DNA of 7,836 bases from Paludibacter sp. UBA5753. Its GTDB lineage: Bacteria > Bacteroidota > Bacteroidia > Bacteroidales > Paludibacteraceae. Location: contig DIFH01000018.1 in the NCBI GenBank assembly GCA_002427615.1, forward strand, positions 7,582 through 15,417, given 5' to 3'. The notes under the pieces were generated by a model. That model saw only the letters and a list, made by a program, of their open reading frames with translations, was not told where the DNA came from and searched no databases. This document shows, piece by piece, positions 6,997 through 7,836 of the stretch; within the stretch, counting starts at the first letter, position 1; the number at the start of each line of letters is the position of its first letter. The position numbers and the translations under genes were made by a program.

Positions 6997-7035
6997 AGGC
7001 GGCTTTGGAAAAGTTTTTGTTTGAAAACACGAATT

Positions 7036-7617
7036 ATGAATACAATTCTTACTTATTTACAAACGAACTGGATCGAAATTATCGGGTCTATTTTGAGCTT
7101 GGTTTATTTGTATTTATCTATAAATCAGAAAGTAAGTTTGTGGATTTTTGGATTTCTTTGTTCCGCAATGTATGTAGTTGTGTTTTTTCAAAGCAAGTTT
7201 TATGCCGACATGAGCCTGCAGTTTTATTATTTAGGAGTCAGTGTTTACGGTTGGGTAAGTTGGAAAACAGGGAAACAGCATACGGGAAAAGAGCTTCCCG
7301 TTAAAAGAACAAATCCGAAACAAGCCATCATCATTTCTGCCGTAGCCATAGCCATGTTTTTCCTTTATTACTTTGTTTTGGCAAATTATACCGATTCTCC
7401 TCTTCCGAAAGCCGATTCGTTTACCACGGCATTAAGCATAGTGGCAACCTGGATGCTTGCCCGTAAAATGATAGAAAACTGGATATTATGGGTGATTGTG
7501 GACGGTGTTTCAGCCGGACTTTATTTTTACAAAGAACTGTATCCGACAGCCATTTTGTTTGTAATCTATACCATTATGGCAGTTGTGGGATATTGGCAAT
7601 GGAGAAAAAGTATATAA
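7036..7617 (+). CDS. pnuC: PnuC-family vitamin/nucleoside transporter (likely nicotinamide riboside)
   Basis: PnuC proteins let nicotinamide riboside cross the inner membrane by facilitated diffusion, with trapping by a cytosolic kinase to make NAD. The 193-residue protein has the family's seven-helix pattern: hydrophobic segments near 12-29, 33-51, 58-76, 97-116, 128-143, 148-164 and 168-187. It has family motifs QFYYLGVSVYGW (62-73), the FTTALSIVATW helix (129-139), and ENWILWVIVD. The last fits the WxxWxxxN/D substrate motif of the Neisseria mucosa PnuC structure as Trp149, Trp152 and Asp156. The ATG at 7036 is preferred over an in-frame TTG at 7021, which would add five polar residues (MKTRI) and has no ribosome site. 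The gene is probably co-transcribed with the peptidase and ends at the hairpin at 7626. No NAD, thiamine or FMN riboswitch is visible upstream. Related Pnu proteins carry thiamine or riboflavin, so the family is sure but the substrate only probable. Confidence 0.92.
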   Translation: MNTILTYLQTNWIEIIGSILSLVYLYLSINQKVSLWIFGFLCSAMYVVVFFQSKFYADMSLQFYYLGVSVYGWVSWKTGKQHTGKELPVKRTNPKQAIIISAVAIAMFFLYYFVLANYTDSPLPKADSFTTALSIVATWMLARKMIENWILWVIVDGVSAGLYFYKELYPTAILFVIYTIMAVVGYWQWRKSI

Positions 7618-7625
7618 TATATTTG

Positions 7626-7662
7626 GTGATGGCGCAACCCAAAGTTACGCCATCACTTATTT
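7626..7662 (+). terminator. intrinsic terminator after the pnuC-like gene
   Basis: GTGATGGCG (7626-7634) and CGCCATCAC (7648-7656) form a perfect 9-bp, G/C-containing stem. After one C/A mismatch the stem continues with AAC (7636-7638) and GTT (7644-7646), leaving a CCAAA loop. It is followed by TTATTT, a short U-rich tail, and begins 9 bases after the TAA. Position and structure fit a rho-independent terminator for the plus-strand genes. Confidence 0.8.
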
Positions 7663-7756
7663 AGTACCTTATCTTTCAAATTCGTGTGTTTTTTGGCACA
7701 ATATTCAAATATCAGACATTTAAAGTGTAATAAAAATCCAGGAAATATCAGCCTTT

Positions 7757-7791
7757 ATTTGCGAAAATTTGCGGTATTTGCGTAATTTGCG
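7757..7791. repeat. irregular array of four ATTTGCG words
   Basis: ATTTGCG occurs at 7757-7763, 7767-7773, 7776-7782 and 7785-7791, with start spacings of 10, 9 and 9 bases. The joining bases differ (AAA, GT, TA). Four exact heptamers in 35 bases within otherwise unstructured DNA are unlikely to be random. No gene is nearby except the terminated transporter gene. It may be part of a dispersed intergenic repeat or a binding-site cluster; neither can be shown from one copy. Confidence 0.6.
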
Positions 7792-7795
7792 TTCT

Positions 7796-7829
7796 ACCTT
7801 TTTGGTTCTGGCTTGTCCAGGTTAGGACA
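7796..7829. repeat. short overlapping inverted repeats at the right edge
   Basis: Two alternative stems overlap: CTGG (7808-7811) with CCAG (7817-7820), loop CTTGT; and TGTCC (7814-7818) with GGACA (7825-7829), loop AGGTTA. ACCT (7796-7799) can also pair with AGGT (7819-7822). They follow directly on the ATTTGCG array and may be the same element, which could continue beyond the window. No coding frame is supported between 7618 and 7836. Confidence 0.4.
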
Positions 7830-7836
7830 CATTACG

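Noticed and set aside
7021..7035. TTG at 7021 as the start of the transporter
   Set aside because: It would add only MKTRI before a good ATG that begins the conserved N-terminus; no ribosome signal favours it.
6988..7035. A riboswitch (NAD, thiamine or FMN) controlling the transporter
   Set aside because: The gap is only 48 bases, with none of the conserved thi-box or RFN words. It is too short for these aptamers.
7757..7791. CRISPR array
   Set aside because: The repeat unit is 7 bases with 2-3 base gaps; CRISPR repeats and spacers are each over 20 bases. No cas gene is present.

Overview
The window looks like chromosomal DNA of a member of the Bacteroidota, most likely the order Bacteroidales. 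This rests on the protein types (a DnaE with a charged insertion in its PHP domain, an S41 processing peptidase with a long C-terminal tail, a short TatD enzyme). It also rests on A/T-rich start regions that lack a Shine-Dalgarno sequence, and on several copies of the Bacteroidota -7 promoter element TAnnTTTG. The lineage is inferred from these traits; no 16S or other marker gene is present.

Layout. Positions 1-3443 (minus strand) hold the first 1147 codons of dnaE, the replicative DNA polymerase III alpha subunit; its C-terminal end lies beyond the left edge. A 228-bp gap (3444-3671) contains a strong hairpin with a U-rich tail that should end transcription of the upstream gene, followed by a possible dnaE promoter. 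Positions 3672-4322 (minus) encode a two-part protein: a three-helix YgjV-like membrane module joined to a degenerate GNAT (acetyltransferase-fold) domain. This is the least understood gene here. A 356-bp A/T-rich divergent intergenic region (4323-4678) separates it from three plus-strand genes: a TatD-family metal hydrolase (4679-5317), a secreted S41 C-terminal processing peptidase (5404-6987) and a PnuC-type vitamin-precursor transporter (7036-7617). The last gene is closed by a hairpin terminator (7626-7662). The remaining bases (7663-7836) are non-coding and hold a short irregular array of ATTTGCG words and a small hairpin, perhaps part of a dispersed intergenic repeat.

The genes do not form an obvious pathway: DNA replication, a membrane/GNAT protein of unknown role, a nuclease-like hydrolase, envelope proteolysis and vitamin uptake. 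The peptidase and transporter genes are 48 bp apart and could be co-transcribed, although each has its own possible -7 element. I see no mobile element, CRISPR array, tRNA, rRNA or defence system. This is mostly an ordinary housekeeping region. The points most worth a second look are the YgjV-GNAT fusion, the complete PHP metal site and its insertion in DnaE, a weakened clamp-binding motif in DnaE, and the repeat-like DNA at the right edge.
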